Made by a program: the position numbers and the translations under genes. A stretch of 64,000 nt of DNA from Pigmentibacter ruber (GTDB lineage Bacteria > Bdellovibrionota_B > Oligoflexia > Silvanigrellales > Silvanigrellaceae), in NCBI RefSeq assembly GCF_009792895.1, contig NZ_WSSC01000001.1, forward strand, positions 310,001-374,000. The letters run 5' to 3'. Positions 7,740-17,320 of this stretch are shown here, piece by piece. A model generated the notes under the pieces. The model was not told the DNA's origin and did not search any database. It saw only the letters and a program-made list of their open reading frames with translations. The stretch's first letter is position 1; every line of letters starts with the position of its first letter.

Positions 7740-9749
7740 ATGAAGAAAAATGGATATCTTATTCAAAAGTCCTTATTTAATAATGATGAATGTGATAGTA
7801 TTGTTACTAAAATAAAAGAACATACCAAGAATAAATATGCTTCTTTAATGGCTTTGGATCAAGGTGATTTGATGTTACCGGAAATTAGAGAATTATTAAC
7901 TTCTAGTAAATTAATTAATATTGTTGAAAAATATATAAATGATGATGTGATTTTGGCTTCTTCAAAATTATATATTCGCGCTAATAAACAAGTTCCTTTT
8001 TATGATTCTTTGCAGATATCGTGTCATCCAAAAAATAAATTAGTAAGTATTTGGATAGCACTAGAAGATGTTACCCCGTTGAGTAGTCCTATGTATTACT
8101 ATCCAAAGTCGCATTTGAGAACTTATCCATCTCTTTTTGAAAGAATATCTGATTCAAATATGAGTGTTTTAAATAATTATAGATTTTATGAATCAGCTTA
8201 CGAAGAAGATTTAAAAGATTATAAATTTAAATCTTGCATTAGAAAAATTTTTCTTCCAAGAAAAGGAGATACCATGTTAATGCATGGTAATTTGATTCAC
8301 GGAGATTTGGGTGCATTTGATTTTTCTAAAACAAGAGCGTCATTGCTTGCATTTTATCTTCCTAAGAATGAAAATAGTTATTATTTTACTGATTTCCCAG
8401 TAACAAGAAAAGAAAAAATGTTTGATACTTTAAGAGAAGAAGTGTTACCTAAAATATTTTTTACAGATACTAATGAAAATAATTCTGCTGAAAAAACACC
8501 TGAAAGAGAAATAGCTCCGAGCAAAGCTGTTGAAAATCTGTTTACATTTTTCAAAGATAATAAATTTCAAATAGAATTAAATTCTCTAGGTGAAAAGATT
8601 ATTTCGTATGAATGCTTAATTGAAAAATCTAGAAGTTTTAATTCTTATGGTTACGGTAAAGGAAAAAATGAGATTCAAAGTATTGCCAGTGCAATGTTCG
8701 AGTCTTTTGAACATTTAATTAGTAAGGGATTTTTTGTAAATTGTGATACAACTGTTTTTATTCCAATTCAAGAAGCTATGCAAAATTGGAATTGTTTTCC
8801 TGAGAATATAGTAGAAAAGTGTAAGGAAATTCAGGAACCTCTTTTGTGGGATATATTTAATGGATTTAATACAAGTGAAAATTTGATTGTCCCTAGTGTC
8901 ATTTTAGATACTCCAGGAGGGGATCGTGCGCAAAAAGGTAATTTTCCCTTTTTTAAGTTAGATGGCGCATATTCTAACTCTGGAACAGCAGCAGGTTCAA
9001 CATATAATGAAGCTGTTTTACACTCCCTCAATGAATTAATAGAAAGAGACGCACATTCTCTCTTGCTTTTAAAAACATTTTGTAAGAGTAATTCTTGTAA
9101 TTTAAGAATAATTAATAAAGAAACATTGCCTGAAAATTTACAATCCATTTTAGCAGATTGCGAAAGCGAAGTAGGAAATTCATTTACTTTAATTGATATG
9201 ACTACAGATTTTAATATTCCTGCTATAGCTTGTTTTAGTAAGAAAATAGAAGGAACAAATAGACCTTTATTAGGTTACGGATGTTCGCCAAGTGCTGATT
9301 ATGCTGTTGAAAGATCTATTTTAGAGACAGTTCAAACTTGGCATAGTTACTTAAGAGACAAAAGAAAGTTTATTGAAAAATGGAATTCTATTGATATTCA
9401 TGTTGCTAAAATTGAAAAAATGCGATTAGCAGCGGAAGAAAATTATCAGGAAATAGTTGAAAAAGGATTATATGATATTATTGATTACAGACTGTTAAGA
9501 AATTTAACAATTAAAAATTTTGGAGAAATGTCAATTTTTGATATGAATATCGATATTGTATTAAAAAAAATAGCAAAAATATTTTCAGAAAAAAATATGA
9601 ATATTTATGTAAAAAAACTTTTTGATCATACAAATACAGAGCTAATTTGTATTCGGTCTATCGTTAGAGAATTAGAGGTATTTAATCTTGTTACTTCTGG
9701 GCTTCTTGTTGCACCAAATAAAAGAGGTATTGAGATTTTAAATAGTTAA
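7740..9749 (+). CDS. PhyH-like dioxygenase / YcaO fusion protein
   Basis: A 669-residue two-domain protein. Residues 1-225 resemble phytanoyl-CoA dioxygenase (PhyH) proteins: SIWIALEDVTPLSSPMYYYP followed by a distal His187 and Arg199. The usual HxD iron ligand pair appears as His96-Pro97-Lys98, so iron binding may be altered. Residues of about 260-620 are a YcaO domain: GYGKGKN, SAMFESFEHL (Glu321, Glu324), then NSGTAAGSTYNEAV and NELIERDAHS (Glu432, Glu435), the ATP/Mg-binding signature. YcaO enzymes use ATP to activate peptide backbone amides, giving azolines, thioamides or amidines. The C-terminus lacks the Pro-rich tail typical of azoline-forming YcaOs. AAGG precedes the ATG by nine bases. 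No separate leader-binding (RRE) protein is nearby. Confidence 0.85.
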   Translation: MKKNGYLIQKSLFNNDECDSIVTKIKEHTKNKYASLMALDQGDLMLPEIRELLTSSKLINIVEKYINDDVILASSKLYIRANKQVPFYDSLQISCHPKNKLVSIWIALEDVTPLSSPMYYYPKSHLRTYPSLFERISDSNMSVLNNYRFYESAYEEDLKDYKFKSCIRKIFLPRKGDTMLMHGNLIHGDLGAFDFSKTRASLLAFYLPKNENSYYFTDFPVTRKEKMFDTLREEVLPKIFFTDTNENNSAEKTPEREIAPSKAVENLFTFFKDNKFQIELNSLGEKIISYECLIEKSRSFNSYGYGKGKNEIQSIASAMFESFEHLISKGFFVNCDTTVFIPIQEAMQNWNCFPENIVEKCKEIQEPLLWDIFNGFNTSENLIVPSVILDTPGGDRAQKGNFPFFKLDGAYSNSGTAAGSTYNEAVLHSLNELIERDAHSLLLLKTFCKSNSCNLRIINKETLPENLQSILADCESEVGNSFTLIDMTTDFNIPAIACFSKKIEGTNRPLLGYGCSPSADYAVERSILETVQTWHSYLRDKRKFIEKWNSIDIHVAKIEKMRLAAEENYQEIVEKGLYDIIDYRLLRNLTIKNFGEMSIFDMNIDIVLKKIAKIFSEKNMNIYVKKLFDHTNTELICIRSIVRELEVFNLVTSGLLVAPNKRGIEILNS

Positions 9750-9945
9750 GCTTTATTTTCTTCTTAGTAAATTGATTTATTCCCCTATTAGAAATGAAAA
9801 TTCTACTAAATGAATTCAATAAATTATAAAATCAATTTTGATAAAATTGTTACAAAAATAAAATTTAAATAGTATTTTTACAACTCTTTACTTATGCTAT
9901 TAAGATATTTATTGCATGCGAAACTAATTCAAGTTTTTAATAAGT

Positions 9946-10497
9946 TTACTTACTAGATTTTTTTGTTATTTGGCGCATTATGTCAGCAATTCTATTTTTT
10001 GCTGTCGGAAAGCTTTCTTTATCCAAAATTGTGAACTCATCGGTTGAAAATTTACTTAGCACCCAATTGGATACAGCGCTTTTATGCTCAGGTTTCCCTA
10101 TTCCAACTTTAATTCTGTGGAATTGATCTGTACCTGTCCGTTCTAAGATGCTTCTAATGCCGTTATGGCCGCCATGTCCACCCCCAAAGCGTGTTTTTAC
10201 GGCTCCATGGGGCTGATCTAAATCATCAAATATAACTATGAGATTTTGTGGAGGAACTTTAAAAAAGGCTAGTGCTTGTTGCACATTATTGCCCGAAACA
10301 TTCATGTATTCTTGCGGTTTCATTAAGAAAACATCATATCCTTGCCAGTTTGCACGGGCTGTCAGCGAACCAAATTTTTGCTGTGAAACAAAAACACCGG
10401 CTTCAGCCGCTATTTGATCTAGCAGCAGAAAGCCGATGTTGTGTCTTGTTTGTTCATATTGATAGCCAGGATTGCCAAGGCCAACTAAAATAAACAC
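9946..10497 (-). CDS. pth: Peptidyl-tRNA hydrolase
   Basis: A 183-residue Pth that releases peptidyl-tRNAs dropped from stalled ribosomes. The motifs LVGLGNPGYQYEQTRHNIGF (with catalytic His), KPQEYMNVSG, and FDDLDQPHGAVKTRFGGGHG are all intact. It lies seven bases downstream of rplY on the same strand, a very common pairing, and the two likely share a transcript. Length is typical. Confidence 0.97.
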   Translation of the reverse strand: MFILVGLGNPGYQYEQTRHNIGFLLLDQIAAEAGVFVSQQKFGSLTARANWQGYDVFLMKPQEYMNVSGNNVQQALAFFKVPPQNLIVIFDDLDQPHGAVKTRFGGGHGGHNGIRSILERTGTDQFHRIKVGIGKPEHKSAVSNWVLSKFSTDEFTILDKESFPTAKNRIADIMRQITKKSSK

Positions 10498-10504
10498 TGT
10501 TTAA

Positions 10505-11053
10505 TTAGATCTTAACAAGAGATGCAAGAGCTAGGTTTTGGCCTTTACCTGTTCTTACAGATACTTCTTTATCAAGAGTAAGATCATGTAAATGAACAGA
10601 TTGCTCTACTTTTAAGCCACTAACATCAACGTCAATTACTTTTGGAAGTTTAGCTAATGGAGCCTTAACTTCTAAGTACCGAGTACGAATGCTAAAAGCG
10701 CCTTCTTTTTCTTGTTCACGTGTTAAACCAATGAAGTTTAACGGAACGTGAATGCGAACCTTGTCATTTGCTTCAACTTCTTGAAAATCAAAGTGAATTG
10801 GTTTGTCATTCAATGGGTTAACTTGAACTTCACGCATAAGAACAGTTTTTTCAACTCCGTCTAAAACAAGTTTTAGAACAGTAGAACGAGTGTGTCCTTT
10901 AGGTAAATTGGAAGTAGCAATTTCAATTTTAGTTGAAACGCCTTTTTTGTAAAGGATTCCTGGTACAAGCCCGCTATGGCGTTGCTTGCGAACGGTTCCT
11001 TTAGATGCATCTCCGCGCTTAGTAGCTTGGATAACGATAGTTTCGGCTGTCAT
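10505..11053 (-). CDS. rplY: Ribosomal protein bL25, CTC (long) form
   Basis: A 182-residue long-form bL25 (general stress protein CTC type). The N-terminal 90 or so residues are the 5S-rRNA-binding bL25 domain (GTVRKQRHSGLVPGILYKKG), and the C-terminal half is the TL5/CTC beta domain. The start MTAETIVIQ is supported by TAGGAG nine bases upstream; a longer in-frame extension upstream lacks family similarity and is rejected. It is transcribed ahead of pth. Confidence 0.95.
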   Translation of the reverse strand: MTAETIVIQATKRGDASKGTVRKQRHSGLVPGILYKKGVSTKIEIATSNLPKGHTRSTVLKLVLDGVEKTVLMREVQVNPLNDKPIHFDFQEVEANDKVRIHVPLNFIGLTREQEKEGAFSIRTRYLEVKAPLAKLPKVIDVDVSGLKVEQSVHLHDLTLDKEVSVRTGKGQNLALASLVKI

Positions 11054-11340
11054 AGGGATTACTCCTAATAAGGTCAATACCATAGGATTTATGGTAAGGA
11101 GATTCCATATATCAAAAAATCTAGTAGAGCAATAGAAGGTTTTTGGACTTTGAAAAAAAAGATTGCAACGAAGCCAAAGAACAATTAAGTTAGTCACAAT
11201 TTAAACTGAACCCTTTTATTGACTTTTTTTATGTTTGAATTAAAGAAAAAATGGTTTGATTTTTATTAGTTTCTTCGTTTATAACTTCATTTCTAAGAGT
11301 TTATTTGGTCGTTAGTTTAACGTTAACTGTGGAGTTTCCA

Positions 11341-11829
11341 ATGAAAGTATCCAAGATTTTCCTAGCTACAGCTGCATTTTCTTTAGCTGTTGTTACTGTC
11401 GGCTGTAACAGTACTAAAAAAGCAGAACCAGCTGAAAAGCCTAAGCCAGTAGAAGTTGCTGCTGAGCCTGCTGCACAAGTTAAAACAGAAAATCCAGAAT
11501 CCAACTTTAAAACAATTTACTTTGATTTTAATAAGTTTGATATTCGTGGAGATCAAAAAGAAGCTGCTATGCAAATAGCTGAGGCTTTAAAAGCGTCACC
11601 TAATATCCAAATTCAAATTCAGGGTAACACAGATGATCGTGGTTCAACTGAATACAATATGTCTTTAGGTGCAAGACGTGCTGAAACTCTTAAAAATTTC
11701 TTAATTGCAAATGGTGTTCAAAATACTATTGAGACAATTAGTTATGGTAAAGAGCGTCCAGTTGTGCAAGGTCAATCAGAAGAAGCTTGGGCAAAAAATC
11801 GTCGTGATGACGTAGTTAGAATGAAATAA
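11341..11829 (+). CDS. pal: Peptidoglycan-associated lipoprotein (Pal/OmpA-like)
   Basis: A 162-residue lipoprotein. The signal peptide ends TVGC, with the lipidated Cys at residue 22, followed by a Lys/Pro/Ala-rich linker and an OmpA C-terminal domain. TIYFDFNKFDIRGDQ, the IQIQGNTDDRGSTEYNMSLG block and ARRAETLKNFL contain the residues that bind diaminopimelate in peptidoglycan. Pal anchors the outer membrane to the wall with the Tol complex; tol genes are not in the window. The start at MKVSKIF is set by GGAG and by the signal peptide; a 12-residue upstream extension would spoil it. The final arrangement RRDDVVRMK is typical of Pal. Confidence 0.93.
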   Translation: MKVSKIFLATAAFSLAVVTVGCNSTKKAEPAEKPKPVEVAAEPAAQVKTENPESNFKTIYFDFNKFDIRGDQKEAAMQIAEALKASPNIQIQIQGNTDDRGSTEYNMSLGARRAETLKNFLIANGVQNTIETISYGKERPVVQGQSEEAWAKNRRDDVVRMK

Positions 11830-11850
11830 TTAAATTTATCTCATTTTATT

Positions 11851-11882
11851 AAAAGCGGTAATGATTATTACCGCTTTTTTTA
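11851..11882. terminator. Bidirectional terminator after pal
   Basis: AAGCGGTAAT and ATTACCGCTT form a perfect ten-base-pair stem with a four-base loop, extended by A and T tracts. It lies 21 bases after the pal stop and touches the stop of the convergent HAD gene, so it can serve both directions. Confidence 0.93.
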
Positions 11883-12653
11883 TTTTTTATTTTGTTTTAT
11901 ATTTTCTTCTAAAGATTCTACAATATCTTTTAATGTTAATTTATTTCCAACTAGTAACGTTTGAATTCCTAAGGTATGTGCAGGAAGATCATAATAAGGA
12001 TCGTTGCCAATCATAACCGTTCTTTCAGGAATAGCTCCAATTTTTTTTAATGTGTCATTAAAAAATTTGGTATGTGGTTTAGTTGTTTTCATTACATCCC
12101 AAGATGTTACCAAGTCAAAATCATGTAAGTATAAATCACTTGCTTTTAAACGTAACTCAATTTCTCTTCTACCAAATACTGCGTTGGTTGCTAAAGTAAT
12201 ATGTCTGTTAGATGTATGTAATAAATCTACTAATTTTCTAGCAAAGGGATCGGAATGTAAAAATAAACAAATAAATGGATAATCAGAGTCAAAAAATTTG
12301 CTTACGAAACGCTCAATTTTTAGTCTACTTGTATTTAATTCACTAGCAAGAGTTTCAAAAAAGGCTTCTTCATTTGTAGCAAAAGAATGTGAGGACAAAA
12401 GAATTTCTTTCGTCTTCTGGGCTGCTTTAATTAACTGTGAAATAGAACCAAAACTGCGCATTCTGAAAAGGACTCCAAGAGCAAATAAATTATGAAATAA
12501 AGCTCCTGGTTGATTAATTAAAGTGCCATCCATATCTAATAAGACATGTGTTTTGTCGTTCCACCAATCACCCGAAATTGTAATTTTATTTCTGATCCTC
12601 TTAATCTCTGAAGATTTTTCTTGAACTTTAGGAAGTTCTTGTTTTTTTTTCAT
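11880..12653 (-). CDS. HAD-superfamily hydrolase
   Basis: A 257-residue HAD phosphatase-like protein. Motif I is LLDMDGTLIN (nucleophile Asp and acid/base Asp). Motif II lies near ITLATNAVF, motif III is the Lys in KTTKPHTKFF, and motif IV is IGNDPYYDLPA. The first 30 residues are a basic extension (KKKQELPKVQEKSSEIKR). It probably dephosphorylates a small metabolite in the cytoplasm; the substrate is unknown. It is convergent with pal and 85 bases downstream of the large TPR gene on the same strand. Confidence 0.88.
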   Translation of the reverse strand: MKKKQELPKVQEKSSEIKRIRNKITISGDWWNDKTHVLLDMDGTLINQPGALFHNLFALGVLFRMRSFGSISQLIKAAQKTKEILLSSHSFATNEEAFFETLASELNTSRLKIERFVSKFFDSDYPFICLFLHSDPFARKLVDLLHTSNRHITLATNAVFGRREIELRLKASDLYLHDFDLVTSWDVMKTTKPHTKFFNDTLKKIGAIPERTVMIGNDPYYDLPAHTLGIQTLLVGNKLTLKDIVESLEENIKQNKK

Positions 12654-12738
12654 TATAAAATTACCTGCGGAAAATGAATTAACCCAGTAATCACTACAAG
12701 ATTAGAATATTCCTTTTTAATTTCATTAAGTCAAATGT

Positions 12739-15432
12739 TTAGCAGGCTAATCCAACAGGGCTGGTATTATTTTTTGACCCCACAGTAATGAATATTTCTT
12801 CAATCATTTTTTGTTCAAAGGTATTTGTAGGGAAAATATGAAAAATTTGTGACAAGGACTCTTTTGTCGCATTGTTTAGTTGTCCAGCGCGCTCTAAACC
12901 TTTTATTAAAAAATAAAGACTTTGGATAGAAGCGTTTGTACTTATATTATTTTGCATTTTTTCAATACCAGCTGAAAACTGACCTTGTGTCACAAGAATG
13001 TAACCATGTAAAACTTTTGTATCGAGTGGCACTTTTTGAATATTATCGTATGAGTCAATGGCGGCTTCTAATAATGTTTGAGCTTTTTTGTAGTCAGTTC
13101 CTTTCATTATTATACTTAAAGCTTCTAACTCAAATAACTTTTGTTTAGTTAATTTTGCAGCAGGGCTTTGGTTATTTTTTGCAATTAATAACCATTCATC
13201 AACAAGAGGCCAATTGCCAGTGAGACTGTAAATTTGAGCTATACATGCAGAAAGTAAGCCAAAGTTAAATTCTTTATTGCCTTTGTGTTTAAGGTTTAGG
13301 AGCTCTTGCACAGAAATTCGAGAATTATAGCTTGCTCCAGCTTTAGCAATAAATTGTAATAGAGATTCTGAAAATTTTTCACTAATTAATATAGCGCATT
13401 TTGCTAAATTCCAAGCGTATTCAGAATAATTATTTTGTAAACAATCAAGTCCAAATTTTATAATATTTTCAATTAATTGATCACGTTGAGGATTTAAGGT
13501 AATAGCAGTTTGTAAAATTATCTCTTCAAGATTTTTAATTATTGTATCACTCTCTTTTATGAAAACGTTGTTACTTAGATTGAGGGAAGATCTAAGTAAC
13601 AGAATTAAGTAAGAATGATTCCATGGATCGCTTGATAAAGACTTTTGTATTTCATCAAAAGAATTTTGATACTCACCTTCAGAATAAAAAGTAGCAGCAA
13701 TACTCCAGTGCATTTCATTGGTTTGTTGTTCAGTTAAAGATGAAATTTGTAAACTTTCTTGAGCAATTTCTCTTGCAGTATTATAATCCTTAATTTTTAG
13801 TAAGAAAAATATATATCTTAATATTCCGTCTGAGTTATAAAAGTCAGAGTTAAACATATATTGAAAGTATTTTTTAGCTTCTTTATTGTTACCTATTCTT
13901 GAATAAATTTCTCCAAGATAGTAATGAATTTCAGGGTCAAATTGATAAATATTATTTATTTCTTCTAACTTTAATAAAATTTCTTCTTTAGGAATTTCAC
14001 TTGCAATGCTTTCCCTTATTTTATTCTTTAATGCCATATAGTTATTTATATCAATATTAGCAATTTTAAGTCCACAAAGTAAAATACAAAATCTTATTTC
14101 TGGGCTACCATTTAAATTTTTGTATGCAACTTTTAAGCATTCCATTAAACCTTCAGAAGGAGAAGTGCTAACGCACAAAGAAGCAGTTTGCATAACTAGA
14201 TCTGGAGGCGAGTCTTTTGTTATCAGGACGGCAAAGTAACAAATTCTTGCAACAGCCTTTAATCCATATTCATCACACAATTGAGCAATAAAATAAATTT
14301 GATTCATATCACGAGGAGATTTTTTACAAGCTATTACTATATTTTCAACTTCCGCTCGGCATGCCTCTGAAGCTGGAATATTATTTGCCATTTTATAGGC
14401 TTGCATAGCCCCTAACAAACATAAAATTTCAATCTCTACAGGAACTTCATTATATTGTCTTTGTAACCAGTCGGCGAGACTTTTTAAAGCATTGATAGCA
14501 TTTTTATGGTCATTTAATTGGATAAATTCATGATAAAGTGCTGTATGTGTCTCAAAATGTCCGTGTACTAAGTTTTTATCTAAGGCTTCAAATCTTTCAG
14601 CAAAATTTACATGCTGATCTGATAAAGCACCCATTTGCTGAAGTTCTGTTAGAGTTGCCAACACACAAATAGAATTCTCATTCAGCTTGAAAGCATTTTT
14701 CCAATGTTCTATTGCTTCTGTTACTCTACCTACGCTCTCTAAAGCACAACCAGCAAGATACCAAGCAGCATAGTTTTCTGGATAATTCATCTTAAGTTCT
14801 AAAGCTTTGTGATAGTAGTCTTCTTTCATTTGCTTTTTACTTGCATCCAATTCTTTATTATCATTAGACAATATTTGTTTATTAACATCCTCTTCTTCTG
14901 GGATATAATCATCTGGAATGTCTAGATTTCTATTAATGCGTATTTTTTTATTTGAAAGAATGTTTACTAAAGGTGTTTTAGTTTGCACATACATTTCGTT
15001 TTCGCGTTGTAAATTCTCATAATGCACTTTAAAAGATTGTCTTTTTTCTTTTTCTATTTCATTTTTTGAAGAAATCCTTATACTTCCTAATAAGATCGCA
15101 AATTCTATAGCCATAGATTTGGGATGATCTTTGCTCAATTTTTTTAAGTCGTGTAAGAGTTCCAAAAGGGTGTCCCTTTTGGATGAAACTTCTACTCTTC
15201 TGAAAAGAATTTCATAATCATTAGGGTAAGTAAGGGACAATTTTTTGAGAAGATTTTCAGCTTTTTCAAAATCTTGGACAAATATGTATTTGTTGACTTT
15301 TTTTAAAGCGTTAACGGAATTATGATGAGATGACGCTTTGCGGCGTAATTTTGCTAAAAAAATCATGCGGGAGATAGTCTTTTGTTTTGTTATGGGCTTG
15401 TTATTTTTTGAGCTCTTTGCTCTAACCTGCAT
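12739..15432 (-). CDS. Large TPR-repeat protein, 897 residues
   Basis: A long helical protein with repeated tetratricopeptide motifs, such as WYLAGCALESVGRVTEAIEH, HYYLGEIYSRIGNNKEAKKY and WSIAATFYSEGEYQNSFDEI. The N-terminus is basic (KSSKNNKPITKQKTISRMIF) with no signal peptide, so it is probably cytoplasmic or membrane-associated. GGAG five bases upstream supports the start. It is divergent from the gspLMN run, sharing a 156-base promoter region. TPR arrays act as scaffolds; a role in secretion or pilus assembly is possible from location only. It ends GLAC, an unusual terminal Cys. Confidence 0.85.
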   Translation of the reverse strand: MQVRAKSSKNNKPITKQKTISRMIFLAKLRRKASSHHNSVNALKKVNKYIFVQDFEKAENLLKKLSLTYPNDYEILFRRVEVSSKRDTLLELLHDLKKLSKDHPKSMAIEFAILLGSIRISSKNEIEKEKRQSFKVHYENLQRENEMYVQTKTPLVNILSNKKIRINRNLDIPDDYIPEEEDVNKQILSNDNKELDASKKQMKEDYYHKALELKMNYPENYAAWYLAGCALESVGRVTEAIEHWKNAFKLNENSICVLATLTELQQMGALSDQHVNFAERFEALDKNLVHGHFETHTALYHEFIQLNDHKNAINALKSLADWLQRQYNEVPVEIEILCLLGAMQAYKMANNIPASEACRAEVENIVIACKKSPRDMNQIYFIAQLCDEYGLKAVARICYFAVLITKDSPPDLVMQTASLCVSTSPSEGLMECLKVAYKNLNGSPEIRFCILLCGLKIANIDINNYMALKNKIRESIASEIPKEEILLKLEEINNIYQFDPEIHYYLGEIYSRIGNNKEAKKYFQYMFNSDFYNSDGILRYIFFLLKIKDYNTAREIAQESLQISSLTEQQTNEMHWSIAATFYSEGEYQNSFDEIQKSLSSDPWNHSYLILLLRSSLNLSNNVFIKESDTIIKNLEEIILQTAITLNPQRDQLIENIIKFGLDCLQNNYSEYAWNLAKCAILISEKFSESLLQFIAKAGASYNSRISVQELLNLKHKGNKEFNFGLLSACIAQIYSLTGNWPLVDEWLLIAKNNQSPAAKLTKQKLFELEALSIIMKGTDYKKAQTLLEAAIDSYDNIQKVPLDTKVLHGYILVTQGQFSAGIEKMQNNISTNASIQSLYFLIKGLERAGQLNNATKESLSQIFHIFPTNTFEQKMIEEIFITVGSKNNTSPVGLAC

Positions 15433-15588
15433 AATTTCTCCAACAAAGGTTTGACTCTTAATATGAAATCGGAGTTTCTGATGGAGAGCTAAAGGTTATT
15501 TTATGGAAGATGGGTTATTTGACTTAAAGATTCAGACAAAAGTTTGAAACTTATTGAAAGTGTTATCTATTATGGAGATACCAGAATA

Positions 15589-17319
15589 ATGCAAAAGATT
15601 CTTGGCCTAGATATTGGGACTTACTCGATTAAGGCTGTAATTATATGGAATGATTATAAAATAATTAATGATTACAAAAATTATCTCGTGCATCAGCTGA
15701 TTGAAAAAAAAATTGAATATAAAGAAGGGCTTAGTGAAAAAGAAGCTCAAACACAAGCAATTGACGCGCTAATAAAAGAGTACAATATAGAATTTGACCT
15801 TGTTTTTGCTGCTATTGATGCCAAAAATGTTTCGATACGCAAAGTAGATTTCCAAAATATTCGTAAACGAGACATTGTCGGTTTTTTAGAAAATGAGTTA
15901 GAAAGTAGTAGCCCTTTTGCTATTGAAGAAACTATTCTAGATTATCAAATAATAGATTATACAAAAAATAGATCATCTGTTTTAGCAGTTCTAGTAAAAA
16001 AAGATGTCATACGTGACATTTTAGAAATTATTGAAAAAGAACATCTTCGAGTTAAAGTACTAGATATTGATAATTTAACATATTTAAATATGCTTAGCTT
16101 TTTAGATAAAGATCCTGAATTGCCAGAACATATAGATGATAATACCAACCAACAACAAACTAATATAACTGCAAGTCTAATTATAAATATAGGACATAGC
16201 AAAACAACTTTAACATTTTTAGCTGATAAAAAAGTTCTTTATACCAGAATAATCAGTATTGCTGGAGATTACTTTAATCAGGTTTTAAAACAAAAGCTGA
16301 ATATTGAATATCCAGAAGCAGAAATTCTTAAACATTATGTTAGTTCTATGGAAACAGTTGCTAGCGAAGATGCAAATAGTAAACGAAACTTGGTGTCTAT
16401 AATACTTGCTGACGCAATTTCTGAATTGGGGATAGAGATTCTCAGAACAATTCAATCATTTCAGGTAAAAGAGAATATTCAAATTCAAACAGTATTTATT
16501 TCTGGAGGATCTAGTAAAATAAAAGGAATAAAAGATTACCTTCATATAATATTAAAAGTACCAGTTTCTAATATAAGAATTAAAAAAGAAAACTTTATGT
16601 TTGAAGATGATGAGCATTCTGACTATGGGGGAGTAGATAGTTTAGCTACTTTTTCACAAGCTTTAGCCATATCTATGCGCGGTTTACCTGTTATTGGAAT
16701 TGCTTCAAAAGTAAATTTAAGAAAAGGTGAATTTGCACAGATTAGTAATTATGATAAATTAATTAAACAAATATTTTTATATGCAAGTGCAGCTGCTATT
16801 GTTCTTGTCTGTTTATTTATTAGCTACTTTATCCGCTCCATTTTATATAATCAAGAAATTGATACACTAAAAGCTCAATTTCGAAAAGATGTTATTTCTA
16901 TGGCAAATGGTGAACCATATTCATTAAGAGCTATTTCTAGTAAGAAAGATTGGGATTTTAAAAACTATGGTAATGAAGCTATTAATTTTTTAAAACAAAA
17001 TATGAAAGACAAAGAAAAAATTGTAGAAAATTATTCCTCTGCAAGTCCATCATTAGCGTTAAATGTAATGAGTCAGGTATCAAGAGCAATTCCAAAAGAA
17101 CTTTATTTCGAAGTCTCAGAATTTAGAATACAAGATGATCAACTCTATATTGAAGCAGAAACGAATAGTCCTGAGAATTTAAATAAAATTATTGATAAAC
17201 TATCTAAAATGAAAGAATTATCCCAAGTTACAAAAAAATCACAATCCAATAAACTTGGTTCAGATAAAAAAATAATTCATTTTGCGGTTTCTGCTGCTGT
17301 GAATGTTGGAGAAGGATAA
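15589..17319 (+). CDS. gspL: Type II secretion protein L-like / PilM-type actin-like ATPase with C-terminal membrane domain
   Basis: A 576-residue protein. Residues of about 3-370 are an actin-fold PilM/GspL cytoplasmic domain: ILGLDIGTYSIKAVII (phosphate-1 loop), LIINIGHSKTTLTFL (phosphate-2) and QTVFISGGSSKIKGI (adenosine motif). One membrane helix follows at about 394-416, then a periplasmic ferredoxin-like domain as in GspL/PilN. In type II secretion GspL links the GspE ATPase to GspM at the inner membrane. The ATG before QKILGLD is preferred over an upstream TTG, because the family begins there; GGAG lies 11 bases ahead. The adjoining GspM- and GspN-like genes favour GspL over separate PilM. 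Confidence 0.83.
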   Translation: MQKILGLDIGTYSIKAVIIWNDYKIINDYKNYLVHQLIEKKIEYKEGLSEKEAQTQAIDALIKEYNIEFDLVFAAIDAKNVSIRKVDFQNIRKRDIVGFLENELESSSPFAIEETILDYQIIDYTKNRSSVLAVLVKKDVIRDILEIIEKEHLRVKVLDIDNLTYLNMLSFLDKDPELPEHIDDNTNQQQTNITASLIINIGHSKTTLTFLADKKVLYTRIISIAGDYFNQVLKQKLNIEYPEAEILKHYVSSMETVASEDANSKRNLVSIILADAISELGIEILRTIQSFQVKENIQIQTVFISGGSSKIKGIKDYLHIILKVPVSNIRIKKENFMFEDDEHSDYGGVDSLATFSQALAISMRGLPVIGIASKVNLRKGEFAQISNYDKLIKQIFLYASAAAIVLVCLFISYFIRSILYNQEIDTLKAQFRKDVISMANGEPYSLRAISSKKDWDFKNYGNEAINFLKQNMKDKEKIVENYSSASPSLALNVMSQVSRAIPKELYFEVSEFRIQDDQLYIEAETNSPENLNKIIDKLSKMKELSQVTKKSQSNKLGSDKKIIHFAVSAAVNVGEG

Positions 17320-17320
17320 A

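Noticed and set aside
11054-11197. An N-terminal extension of bL25
   Set aside because: It does not resemble the family, and TAGGAG lies correctly before MTAETIV.
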